Assembly: GCA_007695285.1 (NCBI GenBank) | Contig: REEC01000132.1 | Coordinates: 1 to 37,744, forward strand | Direction: 5' to 3' | DNA from: Spirochaetaceae bacterium | GTDB taxonomy: Bacteria > Spirochaetota > Spirochaetia > DSM-27196 > PXBQ01 | Length of the DNA stretch: 37,744 bases | In this document: positions 1 through 6,859 of the stretch, piece after piece | How positions within the stretch are numbered: position 1 is the stretch's first letter | Layout of the letters: each line of letters starts with the position of its first letter | Position numbers and translations under genes: made by a program | The notes under the pieces: model-generated | Told to the model about the DNA's origin: nothing | The model's input: the letters and a program-made list of their open reading frames with translations, nothing else | Databases searched by the model: none

Positions 1-98
1 TGATTTTCACTGAGGTTTCCTTAAGTAGTGGATACACAATGATAGACCCGCCTCCCGCGGGTGTCAACGCGATGCTGGACTCCAGTTGCGATAGGCCG

Positions 99-104
99 TA
101 CAAT
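99..104 (+). promoter_or_regulatory. possible -10 box of the sulfatase gene
   Basis: TACAAT lies 22 bases before the ATG at 127 and upstream of an AGGAGC ribosome-binding site. No convincing -35 box or TGN extension accompanies it, so this is a weak call. Confidence 0.3.
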
Positions 105-126
105 CTATACCTCACCAGGAGCAACC

Positions 127-1683
127 ATGAAAACGACACCGAACATTGTCTTCATCCTCACCGACGACCAGGGGCCGTGGGCTCTTGGGTGTGCCGGCAA
201 TGATGAAATACTCACGCCGAACCTCGACCGTCTCGCGGCCGGCGGAACGCGGTTCGACAACTTCTTCTGCGCGTCACCGGTTTGTTCGCCGGCGCGCGCC
301 TCGATCCTCACCGGGCGTATCCCGTCGCAACACGGCGTGCACGACTGGATTCGGCGCGGCAGCATGGACTCATCGTTGACTCCCGGTTCCGGATGGGGAG
401 ACGACTGCGGGATCGAGTACCTCGCGGGCCTTCCTGCGTACACCGAGCACCTCGCGAACGCGGGCTACGTCTGCGGAATCAGCGGAAAGTGGCACCTCGG
501 CGACTCGATGCAGCCGCAGAAGGGCTTCTCGTACTGGAACCTCTTCCCGTACGGAGGTGGGGAGTACTACGGTCCGTGGATGCTGCGCGACGGCAAGATG
601 GAGCGCGAGCCAAACGATCGCTACCTGACCGACGTGATCACCGACGGCGCGCTGCGCTTCCTGGACGAGCGGTCTACGGCGGTCGCGGGTGATCAACAAA
701 CGCACGACGCCCGGCAGCCGTTCTACCTCAGCGTGCATTACACTGCGCCGCACTCGCCGTGGCAGGCGGGCCAGCACCCGAGCGATCTCGTCGATCTCTA
801 CGCGGACTGCGCGTTCGAGTCGTGCCCCGACGTACCGGGCGGGCATCCCTGGCAGATAAACAGCGCGCCACGCGGCACGGGCGAGAAACGTCTCGAGCTG
901 CTCCGCGGATACTTCGCCGCGGTCAGCGGCGTCGATCGTGGCGTCGGCCTCATCCTTGAGAAGCTCAGCGCGATGGGCGAGCTTGAAAACACGCTCGTGA
1001 TCTTCACGAGCGACAACGGGATGAACATGGGGCACCACGGGATCTGGGGCAAGGGCAACGGCACGTTCCCGCAGAACATGTACGACACGTCGGTCAAAGT
1101 CCCGATGATCGTCTCGCGGCCGGGCCACGTGCCGGCCGGTGTGCTCGACTCGAGCCTTCGCAGCCATTACGACATCTACCCGACCTTGCTCGAGTACTTG
1201 GGACTGCCGAATCCCGAGGCCGACGAACTGCCGGGGACGAGCTTCGCGCCGCTGCTTCAGCGCGGTAACTCTACGGCAAGTCCGTCCGGGGACGAGAACG
1301 GCCACGTAGTCGTGTTCGATGAGTACGGTCCGGTGCGGATGATACGCTCGCGCGACTGGAAGTACGTGCACCGCTACCCGTACGGACCGAACGAGCTCTA
1401 CGATCTCGTCGGTGACCCCGGCGAGACGAAGAATCTCATCGAGGAGGGTGCCGACCATCCCGAGGCGGTTCGGTTACGCGCGGAACTCGAACGATGGTTC
1501 CTCCGTTACGCGGACCCGAAGCGCGACGGTGCGAAGCAGCCGGTAACGGGCAAAGGCCAACTCGATCTCGCCGGAATTCCGGGTGAAGGTCGCCGCGCTT
1601 TCGACGAGGATTGGTGGTACATCCGCGACGACGGCGAGCGCATCCCCGGCCGCCACTTCGCGGCGGGGCGAGTCACCGGGTGA
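127..1683 (+). CDS. sulfatase (arylsulfatase family, formylglycine type)
   Basis: A 518-residue hydrolase of the alkaline phosphatase/sulfatase superfamily, expected to cleave sulfate esters, probably from polysaccharides or other organic sulfates. The N-terminus (NIVFILTDDQG) holds the metal-binding Asp pair at about 13-14. Cys53 in C-S-P-A-R (CxPxR) is the residue oxidised to formylglycine. The stretch SDNGMNMGHHGIWGKGN holds the downstream Asp/Asn metal ligands. I chose ATG 127 because AGGAGC sits just upstream; the frame is open back to a GTG at 61, but the extra 22 residues do not resemble the family. No signal peptide is visible, so it is probably cytoplasmic. No sulfatase-maturing enzyme (anSME or FGE) lies in the window, so it must be matured from elsewhere. 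The substrate is unknown. Confidence 0.93.
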   Translation: MKTTPNIVFILTDDQGPWALGCAGNDEILTPNLDRLAAGGTRFDNFFCASPVCSPARASILTGRIPSQHGVHDWIRRGSMDSSLTPGSGWGDDCGIEYLAGLPAYTEHLANAGYVCGISGKWHLGDSMQPQKGFSYWNLFPYGGGEYYGPWMLRDGKMEREPNDRYLTDVITDGALRFLDERSTAVAGDQQTHDARQPFYLSVHYTAPHSPWQAGQHPSDLVDLYADCAFESCPDVPGGHPWQINSAPRGTGEKRLELLRGYFAAVSGVDRGVGLILEKLSAMGELENTLVIFTSDNGMNMGHHGIWGKGNGTFPQNMYDTSVKVPMIVSRPGHVPAGVLDSSLRSHYDIYPTLLEYLGLPNPEADELPGTSFAPLLQRGNSTASPSGDENGHVVVFDEYGPVRMIRSRDWKYVHRYPYGPNELYDLVGDPGETKNLIEEGADHPEAVRLRAELERWFLRYADPKRDGAKQPVTGKGQLDLAGIPGEGRRAFDEDWWYIRDDGERIPGRHFAAGRVTG

Positions 1684-1696
1684 GCGCGCGGCGCGG

Positions 1697-2221
1697 CTAA
1701 TCGCTCAGAATCGCGACCGCGCGCACGGGTGATCCGTCGCCGTCGCGGATCGGAAGCGGTAGCCCGATAAACGTGAACTCGACGCCGAGCGGAAGCGCTT
1801 CGACGTTCACGACGCCGGTGTACGTCACGATCCGCGCCTCGAGCAGAGCGCGCTCGGCGTCCGGTTCGATCTCGAAGGCGGCGACGAACACGGGCGCCGC
1901 TGCGATCGTCTCGGCGACCGCGCGCGTCGGAAAAAGACCGCCGAACACAAGCCCAACCGCTCGCGGAAGCTCTCTCCCGATCTCGACGCGGAACGCCGGA
2001 CCGACGAACCGCGACAACGGTAGACGATCGATCGCTTCTCCACCGTCGACCATGTGCGAATACGCGTCGACGTGAGTCCCGGTGTGCGTGCCGAGGCTCA
2101 TCATCGTGACTGCCCACCCGTCCGTTTCGATCGTACGATACGCCGTGAACTCGATCTCGGGATCACCCGGGTAGACCGGCATCCCTGAGTAGATCGGCGC
2201 GCTCAAGTCGATAATCGTCAT
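1697..2221 (-). CDS. cyclase / kynurenine-formamidase-like metal hydrolase
   Basis: A 174-residue protein of the cyclase family, metal-dependent hydrolases that include bacterial kynurenine formamidase and isatin hydrolase. The motif HTGTHVDAYSH (His46, His50, Asp52, His56) matches the family HxGTHxDxPxH metal site, with Tyr in place of the usual Pro. The N-terminal IDLSAPIYSGMPVYPGD is also typical. It is somewhat shorter than the usual 200-250 residues. Its ATG overlaps the stop of the upstream FMN-carrier gene as ATGA, so the two are translationally coupled. The substrate cannot be read from the sequence, and no tryptophan-pathway gene is nearby. Confidence 0.8.
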   Translation of the reverse strand: MTIIDLSAPIYSGMPVYPGDPEIEFTAYRTIETDGWAVTMMSLGTHTGTHVDAYSHMVDGGEAIDRLPLSRFVGPAFRVEIGRELPRAVGLVFGGLFPTRAVAETIAAAPVFVAAFEIEPDAERALLEARIVTYTGVVNVEALPLGVEFTFIGLPLPIRDGDGSPVRAVAILSD

Positions 2222-2619
2222 CGCGACGCCGCGGCGTCAAGGGCGCGCGTGACGGCGATCATGATCGCCTTGCTGCTGCCCGTAGCTCCTGAAACCACAT
2301 CCACGCGCGGCGATTGTTCGGTGATTATTCGTTCGGTGATCCCGGCTGCATCGTATCCGGGGCCGCTTTCTTGACGCAGTATTTCGATCTCGGTAATGCG
2401 TTCTCGCGCTACCGTGACCGTGAGCTCGACCGCGACAAGGAAATCCTTGAACTCCCCCGAGTGTGTTCCGTCAGGAACGCCTTCGAGCGTAACATCGGCG
2501 ACGTCCTGAAACAACGCATCGAGCCTGCTCGACATGACCCCCAATCGAATGAATAGCCCGGCGATTCCGATCGCAAAAACCGCAACGATCCCCAACCCGA
2601 TCCGATACCGTTTTTTCAT
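2218..2619 (-). CDS. membrane-anchored FMN-binding domain protein
   Basis: A 133-residue protein with a charged start (MKKRYR), one hydrophobic helix at about residues 7-27, then an FMN-binding domain. The motif DVVSGAT (Asp107 to Thr113) matches the D-x-x-S/T-G-A-T/S sequence in which the flavin transferase ApbE links FMN covalently to the final Thr/Ser, as in NqrC and RnfG. It is therefore probably an exported, membrane-tethered flavoprotein that carries electrons. No nqr, rnf or apbE gene is in the window. It forms an overlapping pair with the cyclase gene, and why these two are coupled is not evident. A GGGGGAA stretch lies about 6-10 bases before the ATG. Confidence 0.78.
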   Translation of the reverse strand: MKKRYRIGLGIVAVFAIGIAGLFIRLGVMSSRLDALFQDVADVTLEGVPDGTHSGEFKDFLVAVELTVTVARERITEIEILRQESGPGYDAAGITERIITEQSPRVDVVSGATGSSKAIMIAVTRALDAAASR

Positions 2620-2650
2620 CTCCGTTCCCCCGGCGAAACCTTTCGTCTTT

Positions 2651-2669
2651 GAGCGAAGTATAATCGCTC
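2651..2669 (-). promoter_or_regulatory. inverted repeat around the -10 box of the FMN-carrier gene
   Basis: GAGCGA (2651-2656) and TCGCTC (2664-2669) are perfect inverted repeats. They flank a seven-base core that reads TATACT on the minus strand (2657-2662), a good -10 for the gene starting at 2619. The geometry would suit a repressor covering the -10 box. The plus strand also reads TATAAT here. The -35 match is poor. Confidence 0.4.
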
Positions 2670-2741
2670 GTCCGTCGACCGAGAACCGACAAAGCCGGGC
2701 ATCCCAATATGACCGAATTCGTTCGATTTTATGTCTCGAGT

Positions 2742-2757
2742 AGTGATATATTTCACT
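2742..2757 (+). promoter_or_regulatory. CRP/FNR-like palindrome overlapping an extended -10 element
   Basis: AGTGA-N6-TCACT is a perfect inverted repeat with the half-site (GTGA/TCAC) and 6-bp spacing of CRP-family operators. Its core holds TGA-TATATT (2744-2752), an extended -10 box for the gene starting at 2806. A factor bound here would probably repress. A chance match to promoter sequence is possible. Confidence 0.4.
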
Positions 2758-2780
2758 CGTTACGATGTCTTACTGTGTAG

Positions 2781-2795
2781 TGGGGCGATGCCCCA
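2781..2795 (+). promoter_or_regulatory. 5'-UTR hairpin next to the ribosome-binding site
   Basis: TGGGGC-GAT-GCCCCA forms a 6-bp stem with a three-base loop. It ends exactly where the AAGGAG ribosome-binding site (2795-2800) of the gene at 2806 begins. Its place suggests an effect on mRNA stability or ribosome access rather than termination, because no U tract follows. Confidence 0.4.
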
Positions 2796-2805
2796 AGGAG
2801 CAGAT

Positions 2806-3402
2806 ATGAGAGTACGTGCGGTATCGATTGTTGTCGCCTTTCTTATGGCCGGCATTACCTTGAATCTCGGTGCCGATGTCATCAGGCCCGAGGTTCGGGC
2901 GATAGACGAGTTCCCGAGCGCGATCGGTTTCTACGCGGGGATCATCTCGGGCACAGGTATGAGTTACCAGAAATGGACCCCTTCGTTCGGATACCAGATC
3001 ACCGCGGGTGCGCTGTACCTGCCCGAGGGGACAGGGTTTGGGAATTTGCTCGATTACTCGGTGGGACTACAGTTCCAGTTCCCGATCAGCGGCGACGACT
3101 TCTCGGACCGTCTCGCGGGGCAGCTCTACATCTTCACCGGAGTGAACCACAGCGGGTATATCCCATGGGTTTTTTCGCGCGGAGACGATCTCGACGAGCC
3201 GGGGACGTACTCGATTGGCTCGTACACCCCGGGCGTGACCGTCGGTGCGGGGTTCGGGATCGAGGTTGTTCTCTTCCGGCGATTCTCGATACCGTTCGAA
3301 CTCGGGTACGCCGCGAGCGTGTACCCGCTCCAGCTCGACGATCCGGTGAACGCGTTTGCCGTACGGATCGCGCCGCAGGGAGGGTTCCGGTACCGGTACT
3401 GA
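2806..3402 (+). CDS. predicted outer-membrane beta-barrel protein, unknown function
   Basis: A 198-residue protein with an N-terminal signal peptide (about residues 1-23, MRVRAVSIVVAFLMAGITL). The rest is Gly-, aromatic- and amphipathic-strand-rich sequence without long helices. It ends in an aromatic residue (GFRYRY), as outer-membrane barrels usually do. The size suits an eight-stranded barrel. I chose ATG 2806 because AAGGAG (2795-2800) precedes it; the frame is open from 2731, but those codons lie over the promoter. I do not recognise a family, and no function should be inferred beyond probable outer-membrane location. Confidence 0.65.
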   Translation: MRVRAVSIVVAFLMAGITLNLGADVIRPEVRAIDEFPSAIGFYAGIISGTGMSYQKWTPSFGYQITAGALYLPEGTGFGNLLDYSVGLQFQFPISGDDFSDRLAGQLYIFTGVNHSGYIPWVFSRGDDLDEPGTYSIGSYTPGVTVGAGFGIEVVLFRRFSIPFELGYAASVYPLQLDDPVNAFAVRIAPQGGFRYRY

Positions 3403-3404
3403 TG

Positions 3405-3413
3405 TGGTACGCT
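3405..3413 (+). promoter_or_regulatory. extended -10 element ahead of the thioesterase gene
   Basis: TGG-TACGCT is followed by CGCG and matches the pattern seen before other genes here (10309 and 25410). The predicted transcription start falls near 3420, the A of a short ATG reading frame. Confidence 0.4.
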
Positions 3414-3442
3414 CGCGGCATGAAAAACCGCGAGCGACGATC

Positions 3443-3925
3443 GTGACCAGGCTGACAAACCCGTACATCGGTCTCGACGGCTACAACTGTTTCGGGTGCG
3501 CTCCGACGAACACTGCCGGACTCAAGCTCGAGTTCTACCTCGACGGCGAGAGTGTCGTCGCGATCTGGCACCCTGATCGGCGTTTTGTCGGGTACGGAAA
3601 CATCGTGCACGGCGGGATTCAGGCGACTTTACTCGACGAGGTCGGCGCGTGGGCCGTGAACGTCCTGGTTCGGACCGCGGGTGTCACGCGCCGGATGACG
3701 ACCGAGTACCGGACGCCGGTCTACGCCGACCGTGGTCCGGTCAAAATCTCGGCATCGATCGACGGCGCCGACGGCAAGGTCGCGCGCGTCTCGGCGCGCA
3801 TCCTCGACGCCGACGGCGCGCCGTGCGTGGAAGCCGGAATCGAGTACGCGCTCTTCTCCGAAAGCCTCGCCCGGAAACGTCTGAACTATCCCGGGTACGA
3901 GGCGTTTCTCCCTGGCCGCGCGTAG
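3443..3925 (+). CDS. PaaI-family hotdog thioesterase
   Basis: A 160-residue acyl-CoA thioesterase-like protein of the hotdog fold (4HBT/PaaI). The N-terminal CFGCAPTNTAGL matches the CFGCGxxNxxGL signature of this group. GNIVHGGIQATLLDEVGAWA is the conserved HGG...DE active-site helix region. Such enzymes hydrolyse acyl-CoA in the cytoplasm; the substrate is not predictable. GTG 3443 is the most economical start, but the frame is open back to 3356. An eight-codon ATG frame at 3420-3446 (MKNRERRS) ends in a TGA that overlaps this GTG. It could be a leader peptide, or a sign that the true start involves a frameshift. The gene converges on the oxidoreductase fusion with only six bases between them. 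Confidence 0.82.
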   Translation: MTRLTNPYIGLDGYNCFGCAPTNTAGLKLEFYLDGESVVAIWHPDRRFVGYGNIVHGGIQATLLDEVGAWAVNVLVRTAGVTRRMTTEYRTPVYADRGPVKISASIDGADGKVARVSARILDADGAPCVEAGIEYALFSESLARKRLNYPGYEAFLPGRA

Positions 3926-3931
3926 CGCGGC
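3915..3931. terminator. hairpin at a convergent gene junction
   Basis: GCCGCGC-GTA-GCGCGGC is a perfect 7-bp stem with a three-base loop. It contains the thioesterase stop codon and abuts the stop of the opposing gene. There is no clear U tract on either side, so it may be a bidirectional terminator or an mRNA 3'-end stabiliser. Confidence 0.45.
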
Positions 3932-5935
3932 TTACTTATCGCTGCCCCAGAGCCACTCGATCTCTTCCTGGCTCAAAGAGATACCCAACGCGGGCATCGT
4001 CGTCGCGGTTTCGTGGATCGTTCGTGGACCGACTAAGGCGAAGCTCGGGAACGGTTGGCACAGGACGTACGCGGCGGCGATGTTGATCGGGCTGCAACCC
4101 TTCTTCTTCGCGAGCTCTTCGGCGCGCGCGCGACGCTCGCGGTTGTCCGGTGCGTCCCAGCACTCGAAGTTCCCGGCGCCGAGCTTCATTCGTTCGGCCT
4201 CCGGCAGGAAGTAACCACGCGCCTGGCTCGACCACGAGAAGTTCGTCGTTCCGGTCTTCCTGAGCCACTCTCGGGACGATGTGTCCGAGACGTGGATGCA
4301 ACCGTTCCAGACCGGTTTCACCATCCGCGCGAGCGAAAGGTTGTTGTTCAGGATCGTCATGCCCTGCTTGCCGGTCTTTTTTGCGTACTCGTTCGCCGCT
4401 TCGAAGCGCTCGATCGACCAGTTCGATCCGCCGAGAGCGCCGCGGATCAGGCCACGCGACACCAGCTCGTTCAGGACGTCGACAAACTCCCCGATCGGGA
4501 CATCGAGGTTGTCGCGGTGCATGACGTAGATGTCGGCGTACTCGAAACCGAGACGTTCGAGCGACTCGTTGAAGTCGTCGACGAGAAGATCGGGCAGACA
4601 GCGCGGGGTGTGCGCGCCTTTGACCGTCACGACGATGTCGTCCCGGACTCCGCGCGAGCCGACCCACTGTCCCAAAAGGATCTCCTGCTTGCCGCGCCCG
4701 TACACCCACGACGTGTCGAACGCGTTGCCTCCGCGCTCGATCCAGTCGTCCCAGATCGCCGCCGCGTGTGGAAAGTTCGGCTGATTGTCGCAACCCATGA
4801 TCATCTTGCTCACCGGCTTCGAAATGCCGTCGATCGTACCGTACTTCATCGGCGCGTCGGCGCGTTTCCGGAGTTTTCCGCGGAGCGGCGCGTTCCTGGC
4901 GGGTTTCTCGTGGGGATACTCGACGCCGACCGCTTCGCGCCAACGGTCGAGCGTCGCGAGGTTTCCGAGCGAATCGTCCCAGCTCATCGCGGGTGAGTCG
5001 GCTTGTTTTTTGCCTTCTGCGATCGTCCGCGCGACTCGATCGGCTTCGATCGCGAAGCTCGTTTTGTCGGCCGGCACGTCGTACGTCTTCGACTCACCTT
5101 TGACCGTGACGACGATCTTTCCGTTATCGGCGGTTTTCCGATTTGCAACCCACGGGTTCGACACCGAGATCTTGCCTTCCGACCCGTACACCTCGACCGT
5201 GTTGTCGAGTGCCGACCGGACCGCGGTCGATACCTGCGCGATGATGTCGTTCTCGAACGTGAGCACCGCGGCGGTCCACTCGTCGACGCCGGTCTTTCCT
5301 ACGCGACCGCCTGCAACCACCGCAATCGGGTCCGCAAACGCTCGGCCCATCGCGGTGCCCGCGACCAGACGCGCCATCGAGACCGAGTAGCATCCGACGT
5401 CCATGATTCCGCCGCCGCCGAGTTCAGGGTTGAACATCCTACCCTGCGCGTTGATCTCGGTTCCGCCTCCAAAACCAAACGCCGCGCGGATCATCCGTAC
5501 TTCGCCGATCACGCCCTGTTTCAACAGCTCGACAAGTTTCGCCGTCTGCGGGTGGCACCGGTACATGAAAGCTTCCATGAAGAGCCGGTCGTTCTCGCGC
5601 GCGGCCTCGATCATCGTCATGAGTTGCCCGTGGTTGAGCGCCGCGGGTTTCTCGCAGAGTACGTTCTTCTTCGCCTCGAGCGCCTTGATCGCCCACTCGG
5701 CGTGTAGAGGGTGCGGCGTCGAGATGTATACCGCCTCGACGTCCGGATCGGCGAGCAGCTGCTCGTACGTCGCGTATCGGCGTTCGACGCCGAACTCGTC
5801 GCCGAATTTATCTGCCGTTTCCTGCGATCGTGAACCGACAGCCAAAAGCCGACCGGTCTCGGACTGCGCGAGTCCGTGCGCGAACGCGTGCGCGATCGCG
5901 CCGGTCCCGATTATTCCCCAGTTTAGTTTGTTCAT
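3932..5935 (-). CDS. fusion of a Gfo/Idh/MocA oxidoreductase with an aldo/keto reductase
   Basis: A 667-residue cytoplasmic two-domain NAD(P)-dependent oxidoreductase. Residues 1 to about 350 are a Gfo/Idh/MocA dehydrogenase, with dinucleotide-binding GIIGTGAIA at 8-16, the EKP motif (Lys96) and a GGGGIMDVGCYSV segment. Residues 363 to 667 form a full-length aldo/keto reductase that begins at Met363. It shows the Asp407-Tyr412-Lys439-His473 tetrad in FDTSWVYG, VTVKG and MHRDN. Members act on sugars, inositols and related aldehydes or ketones. The start at 5935 is supported by GAGAGG six bases upstream. The divergent AraC regulator and the nearby GH4 glycosidase suggest a sugar or polyol substrate. 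The domains may catalyse coupled oxidation and reduction of one substrate; this is inference. Confidence 0.9.
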   Translation of the reverse strand: MNKLNWGIIGTGAIAHAFAHGLAQSETGRLLAVGSRSQETADKFGDEFGVERRYATYEQLLADPDVEAVYISTPHPLHAEWAIKALEAKKNVLCEKPAALNHGQLMTMIEAARENDRLFMEAFMYRCHPQTAKLVELLKQGVIGEVRMIRAAFGFGGGTEINAQGRMFNPELGGGGIMDVGCYSVSMARLVAGTAMGRAFADPIAVVAGGRVGKTGVDEWTAAVLTFENDIIAQVSTAVRSALDNTVEVYGSEGKISVSNPWVANRKTADNGKIVVTVKGESKTYDVPADKTSFAIEADRVARTIAEGKKQADSPAMSWDDSLGNLATLDRWREAVGVEYPHEKPARNAPLRGKLRKRADAPMKYGTIDGISKPVSKMIMGCDNQPNFPHAAAIWDDWIERGGNAFDTSWVYGRGKQEILLGQWVGSRGVRDDIVVTVKGAHTPRCLPDLLVDDFNESLERLGFEYADIYVMHRDNLDVPIGEFVDVLNELVSRGLIRGALGGSNWSIERFEAANEYAKKTGKQGMTILNNNLSLARMVKPVWNGCIHVSDTSSREWLRKTGTTNFSWSSQARGYFLPEAERMKLGAGNFECWDAPDNRERRARAEELAKKKGCSPINIAAAYVLCQPFPSFALVGPRTIHETATTMPALGISLSQEEIEWLWGSDK

Positions 5936-5946
5936 TTCGTACCTCT

Positions 5947-5970
5947 CACGGTACGATACCACCACGGTAC
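5947..5970. promoter_or_regulatory. candidate AraC operator: two CACGGTAC direct repeats and a divergent promoter
   Basis: CACGGTAC occurs at 5947-5954 and 5963-5970, 16 bases apart, with a third CACGG at 5976-5980. On the minus strand the extended -10 box TGG-TATCGT (complement of 5953-5961) for the oxidoreductase lies within the array. AraC-family dimers bind direct repeats at about this spacing. GGTAC is common in this DNA, so chance is possible. Confidence 0.35.
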
Positions 5971-5982
5971 CGCGTCACGGAA

Positions 5983-6011
5983 TTGCCTGATTGGTCCGGG
6001 CATGTCATAAT
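5983..6011 (+). promoter_or_regulatory. promoter of the first araC-type gene, apparently leaderless
   Basis: TTGCCT (5983-5988), a 17-bp spacer and CATAAT (6006-6011) preceded by TGT make a good sigma-70-type promoter. Only seven bases separate the -10 box from the ATG at 6019, so transcription should begin at or next to the start codon. Confidence 0.6.
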
Positions 6012-6018
6012 TGGTACG

Positions 6019-6858
6019 ATGGAAGTCGGGAAGAACGAGTTCAGGACGATCTACAGAACCGTCGCGACGCGCGGGAAGACGAGTCGGTGGGGATACGGAC
6101 ACGTCGCGAAACCCGACAGAAGCTCAAACTACACCGAACGCGCGTCCGACGATCTGATTATCGTGTACGTCGTACGAGGAACCGGATATTTCGCCGACGG
6201 ACACGGCGCGGTGCGAAACGTCTCCGCCGGTGACGTTCTGGTTCACTGGCCGCTCCGCGCGTGTTCGCTCGCACCCGAACCCGACGGACAGTGGATCGAG
6301 TACTGGATACTCGCGGACCGGACGTTCTCGAACGCGATGGCGCGGCTCAGACTTGTCTCGCCTCACCGCAGCGTCATTTCGATCGGGGTTGACCCCGGGA
6401 TCGAGGGGCTTTTCTCGGCGATCGGTGAGTCGCTGCGCGCGATGGACGATCACGACGTCGATCTTCTCTCGCTCCGGTTGCACGCGCTGCTCGTCGAGCT
6501 CAACCGCCGCGAGCGCCGGTTCGGCGTCGGCGACGCTGAGAGCAGCCTCGTGTCCGACGCGTGCCGGCGCCTCGCCGAAACCGTCGACGATCCGATCTCG
6601 ATTCCCGTTCTCGCACGATCGCTCGGTGTCGGGTACGAGCGTTTCCGGAAAGTGTTCCGGCGACACGTCGGGCTCGCGCCCGCCGAGTACCGCGTGCACC
6701 GGCGCGTCGATCGCGCGCGCGAGCTCATAGTCCAGAACAAACTCACGAACCGCGAGATCGCCGATACGCTCGGGTACGCCGATCAGTTTACGTTCAGCAA
6801 GCAGTTCAAGCGTGTCGTCGGCGAATCTCCGGCCGCGTTTCGCCGTCGGATGGGGTGA
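6019..6858 (+). CDS. AraC-family transcriptional regulator
   Basis: A 279-residue regulator. Residues 1 to about 170 form an AraC-type cupin sensor domain (VRGTGYFADG, SAGDVLVHWPLRA). Residues about 180-279 are the double helix-turn-helix, including ISIPVLARSLGVGYERFRKVF and IADTLGYADQFTFSKQFKR. It is divergent from the oxidoreductase fusion and probably controls it and itself through the 84-bp gap. The frame is open much further upstream, but ATG 6019 gives a family-sized protein starting just after the -10 box. No ribosome-binding site precedes it. It ends one base from the stop of the opposing AraC gene. Confidence 0.9.
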   Translation: MEVGKNEFRTIYRTVATRGKTSRWGYGHVAKPDRSSNYTERASDDLIIVYVVRGTGYFADGHGAVRNVSAGDVLVHWPLRACSLAPEPDGQWIEYWILADRTFSNAMARLRLVSPHRSVISIGVDPGIEGLFSAIGESLRAMDDHDVDLLSLRLHALLVELNRRERRFGVGDAESSLVSDACRRLAETVDDPISIPVLARSLGVGYERFRKVFRRHVGLAPAEYRVHRRVDRARELIVQNKLTNREIADTLGYADQFTFSKQFKRVVGESPAAFRRRMG

Positions 6859-6859
6859 T

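Noticed and set aside
370..1458. Long minus-strand reading frame opposite the sulfatase gene
   Set aside because: Arg/Val-rich shadow frame typical of GC-rich DNA; the opposite strand has a complete sulfatase with motifs.
1681..1707. TGAGCG...CGCTCA inverted repeat as a terminator between the sulfatase and cyclase genes
   Set aside because: Six-base arms around a 15-base loop, no U tract; too weak to call.
4849..5935. Oxidoreductase fusion as two separate genes joined by error
   Set aside because: The frame is uninterrupted through the linker, there is no ribosome-binding site before Met363, and both domains are complete; kept as one gene.
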